Below the pieces are notes generated by a model. That model had not been told where the DNA came from, ran no database searches, and saw only the letters and a program-made list of their open reading frames with translations. From Auanema rhodensis (taxonomy: Eukaryota > Nematoda > Chromadorea > Rhabditida > Rhabditidae), in contig OZ059896.1 of NCBI GenBank assembly GCA_964057225.1, positions 4,278,001-4,342,000 of the forward strand: a stretch of DNA of 64,000 bases, read 5' to 3'. A program made the position numbers and the translations under genes. Of this stretch, positions 14,430 to 28,500 are shown in pieces (the first letter of the stretch is position 1; every line of letters starts with the position of its first letter).

Positions 14430-15309
14430 GCATCTCTTTATCTTTCACGTGAAGCGAGTTACATACCAAGTGCACATCACGTGTACATTTAATTAGCATA
14501 AATTAAAGTTCACGTAAATTTCAAAGTCATGGTTACCATGAACCAATATCAATAAAAATTTGTTTTTAAACTAATATGGACATGGGGAATCTAATTTTGA
14601 AAACCGCATCTCTTTATCTTTCAAGTGAAGCGAGTTACATACCAAGTGCACATCACGTGTACATTTAATTAGCATAAATTAAAGTTCACGTAAATTTCAA
14701 AGTCATGGTTACCATGAACCAATATCAATAAAAATTTGTTTTCAAACTAATATGGACATGGGGATTCTAATTTTGAAAACCGCATCTCTTTATCTTTCAC
14801 GTGAAGCGAGTTACATACCTAGTGCACATCACGTGTACATTTAATTAGCATAAATTAAAGTTCACGTAAATTTCAAAGTCATGGTTACCATGAACCAATA
14901 TCAATAAAAATTTGTTTTTAGACTAATTTGGACATGGGGAATCTAATTTTGAAAACCGCATCTCTTTATCTTTCAAGTGAAGCGAGTTACATACCAAGTG
15001 CACATCACGTGTACATTTAATTAGCATAAATTAAAGTTCACGTAAATTTCAAAGTCATGGTTACCATGAACCAATATCAATAAAAATTTGTTTTTAAACT
15101 AATATGGACATGGGGAATCTAATTTTGAAAACGGCATCTCTTTATCTTTCACGTGAAGCGAGTTACATACCTAGTGCACATCACGTGTACATTTAATTAG
15201 CATAAGTTGAAGTTCACGTAAATTTCAAAGTCATGGTTACCATGAACCAATATCAATGAAAATTTGTTTTTAGACTAATATGGACATGGGGAATCTAATT
15301 TTGAAAACC
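14430..15309. repeat. Five-monomer block with a near copy at 60892-61771
   Basis: Unit order: CCAAG/AAAC; CAAGTG with TTTTCAAAC and GATTC; CCTAG/AATTTGG; CAAGTG/AAAC ending in the rare ACGGCATC junction; CCTAG with AAGTTGAAG and AATGAAAA. The same order, including the ACGG junction (about 15132 and 61594), recurs 46462 bp away, which is 264 monomers less the net 2-bp deletion between them. Confidence 0.75.
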
Positions 15310-15485
15310 GCATCTCTTTATCTTTCACGTGAAGCGAGTTACATATAAAGTGCACATCACGTGTACATTTAATTAGCATAAATTAAAGTTCACGTAAATT
15401 TCAAAGTCATGGTTACCATGAACCAATATCAATAAAAATTTGTTTTTAAACTAATATGGACATGGGGTATCTAATTTTGAAAACC

Positions 15486-17947
15486 GCATCTCTTTATCTT
15501 TCAAGTGAAGCGAGTTACATACCTAGTGCACATCACGTGTACATTTAATTAGCATAAATTAAAGTTCACGCAAATTTCAAAGTCATGGTTACCATGAACC
15601 AATATCAATAAAAATTTGTTTTTAGACTAATTTGGACATGGGGATTCTAATTTTGAAAACCGCATCTCTTTATCTTCCACGTGAAGCGAGTTACATACCT
15701 AGTGCACATCACGTGTACATTTAATTAGCATAAATTAAAGTTCACGTAAATTTCAAAGTCATGGTTACCATGAACCAATATCAATAAAAATTTGTTTTTA
15801 GACTAATTTGGACATGGGGATTCCAATTTTGAAAACCGCATCTCTTTATCTTTCACGTGAAGCGAGTTACATACCTAGTGCACATCACGTGTACATTTAA
15901 TTAGCATAAATTAAAGTTCACGTAAATTTCAAAGTCATGGTTACCATGAACCAATATCAATAAAAATTTGTTTTTAAACTAATATGGACATGGGGAATCT
16001 AATTTTGAAAACCGCATCTCTTTATCTTTCACGTGAAGCGAGTTACATACCTAGTGCACATCACGTGTACATTTAATTAGCATAAATTAAAGTTCACGTA
16101 AATTTCAAAGTCATGGTTACCATGCACCAATATCAATAAAAGTTTGTTTTTAGACTAATATGGACATGGGGAATCTAATTTTGAGAACCGCATCTCTTTA
16201 TCTTTCACGTGAAGCGAGTTACATATAAAGTGCACATCACGTGTACATTTAATTAGCATAAATTAAAGTTCACGTAAATTTCAAAGTCATGGTTACCATG
16301 AACCAATATCAATAAAAATTTGTTTTTAGACTAATATGGACATGGGGAATCTAATTTTGAAAACGGCATCTCTTTATCTTTCACGTGAAGCGAGTTACAT
16401 ACCAAGTGCACATCACGTGTACATTTAATTAGCATAAATTAAAGTTCACGTAAATTTCAAAGTCATGGTTACCATGAACCAATATCAATAAAAATTTGTT
16501 TTTAAACTAATATGAACATGGGGAATCTAATTTTGAAAACCGCATCTCTTTATCTTTCAAGTGAAGCGAGTTACATACCAAGTGCACATCACGTGTACAT
16601 TTAATTAGCATAAATTAAAGTTCACGTAAATTTCAAAGTCATGGTTACCATGAACCAATATCAATAAAAATTTGTTTTCAAACTAATATGGACATGGGGA
16701 TTCTAATTTTGAAAACCGCATCTCTTTATCTTTCACGTGAAGCGAGTTACATACCTAGTGCACATCACGTGTACATTTAATTAGCATAAATTAAAGTTCA
16801 CGTAAATTTCAAAGTCATGGTTACCATGAACCAATATCAATAAGTTTGTTTTTAGACTAATTTGGACATGGGGAATCTAATTTTGAAAACCGCATCTCTT
16901 TATCTTTCAAGTGAAGCGAGTTACATACCAAGTGCACATCACGTGTACATTTAATTAGCATAAATTAAAGTTCACGTAAATTTCAAAGTCATGATTACCA
17001 TGAACCAATATCAATAAAAATTTGTTTTTAAACTAATATGGACATGGGGAATCTAATTTTGAAAACCGCATCTCTTTATCTTTCAAGTGAAGCGAGTTAC
17101 ATACCTAGTGCACATCACGTGTACATTTAATTAGCATAAATTAAAGTTCACGCAAATTTCAAAGTCATGGTTACCATGAACCAATATCAATAAAAATTTG
17201 TTTTTAGACTAATTTGGACATGGGGATTCTAATTTTGAAAACCGCATCTCTTTATCTTTCACGTGAAGCGAGTTACATACCTAGTGCACATCACGTGTAC
17301 ATTTAATTAGCATAAATTAAAGTTCACGTAAATTTCAAAGTCATGGTTACCATGAACCAATATCAATAAAAATTTGTTTTTAGACTAATTTGGACATGGG
17401 GATTCTAATTTTGAAAACCGCATCTCTTTATCTTTCACGTGAAGCGAGTTACATACCTAGTGCACATCACGTGTACATTTAATTAGCATAAATTAAAGTT
17501 CACGTAAATTTCAAAGTCATGGTTACCATGAACCAATATCAATAAAAATTTGTTTTGAAACTAATATGGACATGGGGAATCTAATTTTGAAAACCGCATC
17601 TCTTTATCTTTCACGTGAAGCGAGTTACATACCTAGTGCACATCACGTGTACATTTAATTAGCATAAATTAAAGTTCACGTAAATTTCAAAGTCATGGTT
17701 ACCATGAACCAATATCAATAAAAATTTGTTTTTAAACTAATATGGACATGGGGAATCTAATTTTGAAAACCGCATCTCTTTATCTTTCACGTGAAGCGAG
17801 TTACATACCTAGTGCACATCACGTGTACATTTAATTAGCATAAATTAAAGTTCACGTAAATTTCAAAGTCATGGTTACCATGCACCAATATCAATAAAAG
17901 TTTGTTTTTAGACTAATATGGACATGGGGAATCTAATTTTGAGAACC
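15486..17947. repeat. 9-10-monomer repeat with the CACGCAAAT marker
   Basis: The CACGCAAAT variant at 15571 recurs at 17153 (nine monomers less 2 bp), followed by the same run of CCTAG/AATTTGG/GATTC units. The downstream TTGAGAACC marker recurs at ten monomers (16181/17939), so the second copy gained one unit. Confidence 0.7.
16718..16891. repeat. Length-variant monomer, 174 bp
   Basis: Two bases are missing from the A-run: CAATAAGTTTG at 16839, where neighbours read CAATAAAAGTTTG or CAATAAAAATTTG. Confidence 0.9.
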
Positions 17948-18124
17948 GCATCTCTTTATCTTTCACGTGAAGCGAGTTACATATAAAGTGCACATCACGT
18001 GTACATTTAATTAGCATAAATTAAAGTTCACGTAAATTTCAAAGTCATTGGTTACCATGAACCAATATCAATAAAAATTTGTTTTTAGACTAATATGGAC
18101 ATGGGGAATCTAATTTTGAAAACC
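17948..18124. repeat. Length-variant monomer, 177 bp
   Basis: There is one extra T in GTCATTGGTTACC at about 18045, which also disrupts the left arm of the CATGGTTACCATG dyad. It is the only single-base insertion I found in the window. Confidence 0.9.
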
Positions 18125-19004
18125 GCATCTCTTTATCTTTCACGTGAAGCGAGTTACATACCAAGTGCACATCACGTGTACATTTAATTAGCATAAATTA
18201 AAGTTCACGTAAATTTCAAAGTCATGGTTACCATGAACCAATATCAATAAAAATTTGTTTTTAAACTAATATGGACATGGGGAATCTAATTTTGAAAACC
18301 GCATCTTTTTATCTTTCACGTGAAGCGAGTTACATACCTAGTGCACATCACGTGTACATTTAATTAGCATAAATTAAAGTTCACGTAAATTTCAAAGTCA
18401 TGGTTACCATGCACCAATATCAATAAAAGTTTGTTTTTAGACTAATATGGACATGGGGAATCTAATTTTGAGAACCGCATCTCTTTATCTTTCACGTGAA
18501 GCGAGTTACATATAAAGTGCACATCACGTGTACATTTAATTAGCATAAATTAAAGTTCACGTAAATTTCAAAGTCATGGTTACCATGAACCAATATCAAT
18601 AAAAATTTGTTTTTAGACTAATATGGACATGGGGAATCTAATTTTGAAAACCGCATCTCTTTATCTTTCACGTGAAGCGAGTTACATACCAAGTGCACAT
18701 CACGTGTACATTTAATTAGCATAAGTTGAAGTTCACGTAAATTTCAAAGTCATGGTTACCATGAACCAATATCAATAAAAATTTGTTTTTAAACTAATAT
18801 GGACATGGGGAATCTAATTTTGAAAACCGCATCTCTTTATCTTTCACTTGAAGCGAGTTACATACCAAGTGCACATCACGTGTACATTTAATTAGCATAA
18901 ATTAAAGTTCACGTAAATTTCAAAGTCATGGTTACCATGCACCAATATTAATAAAAATTTGTTTTTAGACTAATATGGACATGGGGAATCTAATTTTGAA
19001 AACC

Positions 19005-20588
19005 GCATCTCTTTATCTTTCAAGTGAAGCGAGTTACATACCAAGTGCACATCACGTGTACATTTAATTAGCATAAATTAAAGTTCACGTAAATTTCAAA
19101 GTCATGGTTACCATGAACCAATATCAATAAAAATTTGTTTTTAAACTAATATGGACATGGGGATTCTAATTTTGAAAACCGCATCTCTTTATCTTTCACG
19201 TGAAGCGAGTTACATATAAAGTGCACATCACGTGTACATTTAATTAGCATAAATTAAAGTTCACGTAAAATTCAAAGTCATGGTTACCATGAACCAATAT
19301 CAATAAAAATTTGTTTTTAAACTAATATGGACATGGGGAATCTAATTTTGAAAACCGCATCTCTTTATCTTTCACGTGAAGCGAGTTACATACCTAGTGC
19401 ACATCACGTGTACATTTAATTAGCATAAATTAAAGTTCACGTAAATTTCAAAGTCATGGTTACCATGAACCAATATCAATAAAAATTTGTTTTTAGACTA
19501 ATATGGACATGGGGAATCTAATTTTGAAAACCGCATCTCTTTATCTTTCACGTGAAGCGAGTTACATATAAAGTGCACATCACGTGTACATTTAATTAGC
19601 ATAAATTAAAGTTCACGTAAATTTCAAAGTCATGGTTACCATGCACCAATATTAATAAAAATTGGTTTTTAGACTAATATGGACATGGGGAATCTAATTT
19701 TGAAAACTGCATCTCTTTATCTTTCACGTGAAGCGAGTTACATACCAAGTGCACATCACGTGTACACTTAATTAGCATAAATTAAAGTTCACGTTAATTT
19801 CAAAGTCATGGTTACCATGAACCAATATCAATAAAAACTTGTTTTTAGACTAATATGGACATGGGGAATCTAATTTTGAAAACCGCATCTCTTTATCTTT
19901 CACGTGAAGCGAGTTACATATAAAGTGCACATCACGTGTACATTTAATTAGCATAAATTAAAGTTCACGTAAATTTCAAAGTCATGGTTACCATGCACCA
20001 ATATTAATAAAAATTTGTTTTTAGACTAATATGGACATGGGGAATCTAATTTTGAAAACCGCATCTTTTTATCTTTCACGTGAAGCGAGTTACATACCAA
20101 GTGCACATCACGTGTACACTAAATTAGCATAAATTAAAGTTCACGTTAATTTCAAAGTCATGGTTACCATGCACCAATATCAATAAAAATTTGTTTTTAG
20201 ACTAATTTGGACATGGGGAATCTAATTTTGAAAACCGCATCTCTTTATCTTTCACGTGAGGCGAGTTACATACCAAGTGCACATCACGTGTACATTTAAT
20301 TAGCATAAATTAAAGTTCACGTAAATTTCAAAGTCATGGTTACCATGAACCAATATCAATAAAAATTTGTTTTTAGACTAATATGGACATGGGGAATCTA
20401 ATTTTGAAAACCGCATCTCTTTATCTTTCAAGTGAAGCGAGTTACATACCAAGTGCACATCACGTGTACATTTAATTAGCATAAATTAAAGTTCACGTAA
20501 ATTTCAAATTCATGGTTACCATGAACCAATATCAATAAAAATTTGTTTTTCAACTAATATGGACATGGGGATTCTAATTTTGAAAACC
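19005..20588. repeat. Nine-monomer block, copies at 38012 and 43468
   Basis: Markers in order: GATTC; ATATAAAG with AAAATTC; CCTAG; ATATAAAG with AATATTAAT and ATTGGTTTTT; CACTTAATT with AAAACTTG; ATATAAAG/AATATT; CTTTTTATC with CACTAAATT and GTTAATTT; GAGGCGAG; CAAGTG/ATTCATGG. All recur at +19007 and again at +5456 from there. Partial copies begin near 40300 and 45756. Confidence 0.8.
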
Positions 20589-20764
20589 GCATCTCTTTAT
20601 CTTTCACGTGAAGCGAGTTACATACCTAGTGCACATCACGTGTACATTTAATTAGCATAAATTAAAGTTCACGTAAATTTCAAAGTCATGGTTACCATGA
20701 ACCAATATCAATAAAAATTTGTTTTTAGACTAAATTGGACATGGGGAATCTAATTTTGAAAACC

Positions 20765-21820
20765 GCATCTCTTTATCTTTCAAGTGAAGCGAGTTACATA
20801 CCAAGTGCACATCAAGTGTACATTTAATTAGCATAAATTAAAGTTCACGTAAATTTCAAATTCATGGTTACCATGAACCAATATCAATAAAAATTTGTTT
20901 TTAAACTAATATGGACATGGGGAATCTAATTTTGAAAACCGCATCTCTTTATCTTTCACGTGAAGCGAGTTACATACCTAGTGCACATCACGTGTACATT
21001 TAATTAGCATAAATTAAAGTTCACGTAAATTTCAAATTCATGGTTACCATGAACCAATATCAATAAAAATTTGTTTTTAAACTAATATGGACATGGGGAT
21101 TCTAATTTTGAAAACCGCATCTCTTTATCTTTCACGTGAAGCGAGTTACATACCTAGTGCACATCACGTGTACATTTAATTAGCATAAATTAAAGTTCAC
21201 GTAAATTTCAAAGTCATGGTTACCATGAACCAATATCAATAAAAATATGTTTTTAGACTAATTTGGACATGGGGAATCTAATTTTGAAAACCGCATCTCT
21301 TTATCTTTCACGTGAAGCGAGTTACATATAAAGTGCACATCACGTGTACATTTAATTAGCATAAATTAAAGTTCACGTAAATTTCAAAGTCATGGTTACC
21401 ATGCACCAATATTAATAAAAATTTGTTTTTAGACTAATATGGACATGGGGAATCTAATTTTGAAAACCGCATCTTTTTATCTTTCACGTGAAGCGAGTTA
21501 CATACCAAGTGCACATCACGTGTACACTAAATTAGCATAAATTAAAGTTCACGTTAATTTCAAAGTCATGGTTACCATGCACCAATATCAATAAAAATTT
21601 GTTTTTAGACTAATTTGGACATGGGGAATCTAATTTTGAAAACCGCATCTCTTTATCTTTCACGTGAGGCGAGTTACATACCAAGTGCACATCACGTGTA
21701 CATTTAATTAGCATAAATTAAAGTTCACGTAAATTTCAAAGTCATGGTTACCATGAACCAATATCAATAAAAATTTGTTTTTAGACTAATATGGACATGG
21801 GGAATCTAATTTTGAAAACC
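20765..21820. repeat. Six-monomer block, copies at 47868 and 51916
   Basis: Markers: ATCAAGTG (about 20811), ATTCATGG units, AAAAATATG (21241), ATATAAAG/AATATT, CTTTTTATC with CACTAAATT, GAGGCGAG. They recur at +27103 (154 monomers less 1 bp) and at a further +4048 (23 monomers). Confidence 0.8.
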
Positions 21821-23404
21821 GCATCTCTTTATCTTTCAAGTGAAGCGAGTTACATACCGAGTGCACATCACGTGTACATTTAATTAGCATAAATTAAAGT
21901 TCACGTAAATTTCAAATTCATGGTTACCATGAACCAATATCAATAAAAATTTGTTTTTAAACTAATATGGACATGGGGATTCTAATTTTGAAAACCGCAT
22001 CTCTTTATCTTTCACGTGAAGCGAGTTACATACCTAGTGCACATCACGTGTACATTTAATTAGCATAAATTAAAGTTCACGTAAATTTCAAAGTCATGGT
22101 TACCATGAACCAATATCAATAAAAATTTGTTCTTAGACTAATTTGGACATGGGGAATCTAATTTTGAAAACCGCATCTCTTTATCTTTCAAGTGAAGCGA
22201 GTTACATACCAAGTGCACATCACGTGTACATTTAATTAGCATAAATTAAAGTTCACGTAAATTTCAAATTCATGGTTACCATGAACCAATATCAATAAAA
22301 ATTTGTTTTTAAACTAATATGGACATGGGGAATCTAATTTTGAAAACCGCATCTCTTTATCTTTCACGTGAAGCGAGTTACATACCTAGTGCACATCACG
22401 TGTACATTTAATTAGCATAAATTAAAGTTCACGTAAATTTCAAATTCATGGTTACCATGAACCAATATCAATAAAAATTTGTTTTTAAACTAATATGGAC
22501 ATGGGGATTCTAATTTTGAAAACCGCATCTCTTTATCTTTCACGTGAAGCGAGTTACATACCTAGTGCACATCACGTGTACATTTAATTAGCATAAATTA
22601 AAGTTCACGTAAATTTCAAAGTCATGGTTACCATGAACCAATATCAATAAAAATTTGTTTTTAGACTAATATGGACATGGGGAATCTAATTTTGAAAACC
22701 GCATCTTTTCATCTTTCACGTGAAGCGAGTTACATACCAAGTGCACATCACGTATACACTAAATTAGCATAAATTAAAGTTCACGTTAATTTCAAAGTCA
22801 TGGTTACCATGCACCAATATCAATAAAAATTTGTTTTTAGACTAATTTGGACATGGGAAATCTAATTTTGAAAACCGCATCTTTTTATCTTTCACGTGAA
22901 GCGAGTTACATACCAAGTGCACATCACGTGTACACTAAATTAGCATAAATTAAAGTTCACGTAAATTTCAAAGTCATGGTTACCATGCACCAATATCAAT
23001 AAAAATTTGTTTTTAGACTAATATGGACATGGAGAATCTAATTTTGAAAACTGCATCTCTTTATCTTTCACGTGAAGCGAGTTACATACCAAGTGCACAT
23101 CACGTGTACATTTAATTAGCATAAATTAAAGTTCACGTAAATTTCAAACTCATGGTTACCATGCACCAATATCAATAAAAATTTGTTTTCAAACTAATAT
23201 GGACATGGGGATTCTAATTTTGAAAACCGCATCTTTTTATCTTTCACGTGAAGCGAGTTACATACCAAGTGCACATCACGTGTACATTTAATTAGCATAA
23301 ATTAAAGTTCACGTAAATTTCAAACTCATGGTTACCATGCACCAATATCAATAAAAATTTGTTTTTAGACTAATATGGACATGGAGAATCTAATTTTGAA
23401 AACC

Positions 23405-23579
23405 GCATCTCTTATCTTCCACGTGAAGCGAGTTACATACCAAGTGCACATCACGTGTACATTTAATTAGCATAAATTAAAGTTCACGTAAATTTCAAAT
23501 TCATGGTTACCATGAACCAATATCAATAAAAATTTGTTTTTAGACTAATTTGGACATGGGGAATCTAATTTTGAAAACC
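23405..23579. repeat. Length-variant monomer, 175 bp
   Basis: The unit start reads CTCTTATCTTCCACG with one T missing, as in the 353 unit 23 kb away. It then switches to the ATTCATGG/GAACC type, so the unit may be a hybrid of a left-end type and a local type. Confidence 0.85.
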
Positions 23580-24811
23580 GCATCTCTTTATCTTTCAAGT
23601 GAAGCGAGTTACATACCAAGTGCACATCACGTGTACATTTAATTAGCATAAATTAAAGTTCACGTAAATTTCAAATTCATGGTTACCATGAACCAATATC
23701 AATAAAAATTTGTTTTTAAACTAATATGGACATGGGGAATCTAATTTTGAAAACCGCATCTCTTTATCTTTCACGTGAAGCGAGTTACATACCTAGTGCA
23801 CATCACGTGTACATTTAATTAGCATAAATTAAAGTTCACGTAAATTTCAAATTCATGGTTACCATGAACCAATATCAATAAAAATATGTTTTTAGACTAA
23901 TTTGGACATGGGGAATCTAATTTTGAAAACCGCATCTTTTTATCTTTCACGTGAAGCGAGTTACATACCAAGTGCACATCACGTGTACACTAAATTAGCA
24001 TAAATTAAAGTTCACGTTAATTTCAAAGTCATGGTTACCATGAACCAATATCAATAAAAATTTGTTTTTAGACTAATATGGACATGGGGAATCTAATTTT
24101 GAAAACCGCCTCTCTTTATCTTTCAAGTGAAGCGAGTTACATACCAAGTGCACATCACGTGTACATTTAATTAGCATAAATTAAAGTTCACGTAAATTTC
24201 AAATTCATGGTTACCATGAACCAATATCAATAAAAATTTGTTTTTAAACTAATATGGACATGGGGATTCTAATTTTGAAAACCGCATCTTTTTATCTTTC
24301 ACGTGAAGCGAGTTACATACCAAGTGCACATCACGTGTACATTTAATTAGCATAAATTAAAGTTCACGTAAATTTCAAAGTCATGGTTACCATGCACCAA
24401 TATCAATAAAATTTTGTTTTTAGACTAATATGGACATGGGGAATCTAATTTTGAAAACCGCATCTTTTTATCTTTCACGTGAAGCGAGTTACATACCAAG
24501 TGCACATCACGTGTACATTTAATTAGCATAAATTAAAGTTCACGTAAATTTCAAACTCATGGTTACCATGCACCAATATCAATAAAAATTTGTTTTTAGA
24601 CTAATATGGACATGGAGAATCTAATTTTGAAAATCGCATCTCTTTATCTTTCACGTGAGGCGAGTTACATACCAAGTGCACATCACGTGTACATTTAATT
24701 AGCATAAATTAAAGTTCACGTAAATTTCAAAGTCATGGTTACCATGAACCAATATCAATAAAAATTTGTTTTTAGACTAATATGGACATGGGGAATCTAA
24801 TTTTGAAAACC

Positions 24812-25515
24812 GCATCTCTTTATCTTTCAAGTGAAGCGAGTTACATACCAAGTGCACATCACGTGTACATTTAATTAGCATAAATTAAAGTTCACGTAAA
24901 TTTCAAATTCATGGTTACCATGAACCAATATCAATAAAAATTTGTTTCCAAACTAATATGGACATGGGGATTCTAATTTTGAAAACCGCATCTCTTTATC
25001 TTTCACGTGAAGCGAGTTACATACCTAGTGCACATCACGTGTACATTTAATTAGCATAAATTAAAGTTCACGTAAATTTCAAAGTCATGGTTACCATGAA
25101 CCAATATCAATAAAAATTTGTTTTTAGACTAATATGGACATGGGGAATCTAATTTTGAAAACCGCATCTCTTTATCTTTCAAGTGAAGCGAGTTACATAC
25201 CAAGTGCACATCACGTGTACATTTAATTAGCATAAATTAAAGTTCACGTAAATTTCAAATTCATGGTTACCATGAACCAATATCAATAAAAATTTGTTTC
25301 CAAACTAATATGGACATGGGGATTCTAATTTTGAAAACCGCATCTCTTTATCTTTCACGTGAAGCGAGTTACATACCTAGTGCACATCACGTGTACATTT
25401 AATTAGCATAAATTAAAGTTCACGTAAATTTCAAAGTCATGGTTACCATGAACCAATATCAATAAAAATTTGTTTTTAGACTAATTTGGACATGGGGAAT
25501 CTAATTTTGAAAACC
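24812..25515. repeat. Two-monomer tandem duplication (352 bp)
   Basis: 24812-25163 and 25164-25515 both carry CAAGTG/ATTCATGG/GTTTCCAAAC/GATTC followed by a CCTAG unit. The TTTCC marker occurs at 24946 and 25298. The related copy at 29740 has a single such pair (GTTTCCATAC at about 29875). Confidence 0.8.
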
Positions 25516-28500
25516 GCATCTCTTTATCTTTCAAGTGAAGCGAGTTACATACCAAGTGCACATCACGTGTACATTTAATTAGCATAAATTAAAGTTCACG
25601 TAAATTTCAAAGTCATGGTTACCATGAACCAATATCAATAAAAATTTGTTTTTAAACTAATATGGACATGGGGAATCTAATTTTGAAAACCGCATCTCTT
25701 TATCTTTCACGTGAAGCGAGTTACATACCTAGTGCACATCACGTGTACATTTAATTAGCATAAATTAAAGTTCACGTAAATTTCAAAGTCATGGTTACCA
25801 TGAACCAATATCAATAAAAATTTGTTTTTAGACTAATTTGGACATGGGGAATCTAATTTTGAAAACCGCATCTCTTTATCTTTCAAGTGAAGCGAGTTAC
25901 ATACCAAGTGCACATCACGTGTACATTTAATTAGCATAAATTAAAGTTCACGTAAATTTCAAAGTCATGGTTACCATGCACCAATATTAATAAAAATTTG
26001 TTTTTAGACTAATATGGACATGGGGAATCTAATTTTGAAAACCGCATCTCTTTATCTTTCACGTGAAGCGAGTTACATACCAAGTGCACATCACGTGTAC
26101 ACTTAATTAGCATAAATTAAAGTTCACGTAAATTTCAAAGTCATGGTTACCATGAACCAATATCAATAAAAATTTGTTTTTAGACTAATATGGACATGGG
26201 GAATCTAATTTTGAAAACTGCATCTCTTTATCTTTCGAGTGAAGCGAGTTACATACCAAGTGCACATCACGTGTACATTTAATTAGCATAAATTAAAGTT
26301 CACGTAAATTTCAAAGTCATGGTTACCATGAACCAATATCAATAAAAATTTGTTTTTAAACTAATATGGACATGGGGAATCTAATTTTGAAAACCGCATC
26401 TCTTTATCTTTCACGTGAAGCGAGTTACATACCTAGTGCACATCACGTGTACATTTAATTAGCATAAATTAAAGTTCACGTAAATTTCAAAGTCATGGTT
26501 ACCATGAACCAATATCAATAAAAATTTGTTTTTAGACTAATAGGGACATGGGGAATCTAATTTTGAAAACCGCATCTCTTTATCTTTCACGTGAAACGAG
26601 TTACATATAAAGTGCACATCACGTGTACATTTAATTAGCATAAATTAAAGTTCACGTAAATTTCAAAGTCATGGTTACCATGCACCAATATTAATAAAAA
26701 TTTGTTTTTAGACTAATATGGACATGGGGAATCTAATTTTGAAAACCGCATCTCTTTATCTTTCACGTGAAGCGAGTTACATACCAAGTGCACATCACGT
26801 GTACACTTAATTAGCATAAATTAAAGTTCACGTTAATTTCAAAGTCATGGTTACCATGAACCAATATCAATAAAAATTTGTTTTTAGACTAATATGGACA
26901 TGGGGAATCTAATTTTGAAAACCGCCTCTCTTTATCTTTCAAGTGAAGCGAGTTACATACCAAGTGCACATCACGTGTACATTTAATTAGCATAAATTAA
27001 AGTTCACGTAAATTTCAAATTCATGGTTACCATGAACCAATATCAATAAAAATTTGTTTTTAAACTAATATGGACATGGGGATTCTAATTTTGAAAACCG
27101 CATCTCTTTATCTTTCACGTGAAGCGAGTTACATACCTAGTGCACATCACGTGTACATTTAATTAGCATAAATTAAAGTTCACGTAAATTTCAAAGTCAT
27201 GGTTACCATGAACCAATATCAATAAAAATTTGTTTTTAGACTAATATGGACATGGGGAATCTAATTTTGAAAACCGCATCTCTTTATCTTTCACGTGAAG
27301 CGAGTTACATACCTAGTGCACATCACGTGTACATTTAATTAGCATAAATTAAAGTTCACGTAAATTTCAAATTCATGGTTACCATGAACCAATATCAATA
27401 AAAATTTGTTTTTAAACTAATATGGACATGGGGATTCTAATTTTGAAAACCGCATCTCTTTATCTTTCACGTGAAGCGAGTTACATACCTAGTGCACATC
27501 ACGTGTACATTTAATTAGCATAAATTAAAGTTCACGTAAATTTCAAAGTCATGGTTACCATGAACCAATATCAATAAAAATTTGTTTTTAGACTAATATG
27601 GACATGGGGAATCTAATTTTGAAAACCGCATATTTTTATCTTTCACGTGAAGCGAGTTACATACCAAGTGCACATCACGTGTACACTAAATTAGCATAAA
27701 TTAAAGTTCACGTTAATTTCAAAGTCATGGTTACCATGCACCAATATCAATAAAAATTTGTTTTTAGACTAATTTGGACATGGGAAATCTAATTTTGAAA
27801 ACCGCATCTTTTTATCTTTCACGTGAAGCGAGTTACATACCAAGTGCACATCACGTGTACACTAAATTAGCATAAATTAAAGTTCACGTAAATTTCAAAG
27901 TCATGGTTACCATGCACCAATATCAATAAAAATTTGTTTTTAGACTAATATGGACATGGAGAATCCATTTTTGAAAACCGCATCTCTTTATCTTCCACGT
28001 GAAGCGAGTTACATACCAAGTGCACATCACGTGTACATTTAATTAGCATAAATTAAAGTTCACGTAAATTTCAAACTCATGGTTACCATGCACCAATATC
28101 AATAAAAATTTGTTTTCAAACTAATATGGACATGGGGATTCTAATTTTGAAAACCGCATCTCTTTATCTTTCACGTGAAGCGAGTTACATACCAAGTGCA
28201 CATCACGTGTACATTTAATTAGCATAAATTAAAGTTCACGTAAAATTCAAAGTCATGGTTACCATGCACCAATATCAATAAAATTTTGTTTTTAGACTAA
28301 TATGGACATGGGGAATCTAATTTTGAAAACCGCATCTTTTTATCTTTCACGTGAAGCGAGTTACATACCAAGTGCACATCACGTGTACATTTAATTAGCA
28401 TAAATTAAAGTTCACGTAAATTTCAAACTCATGGTTACCATGCACCAATATCAATAAAAATTTGTTTTTAGACTAATATGGACATGGAGAATCTAATTTT

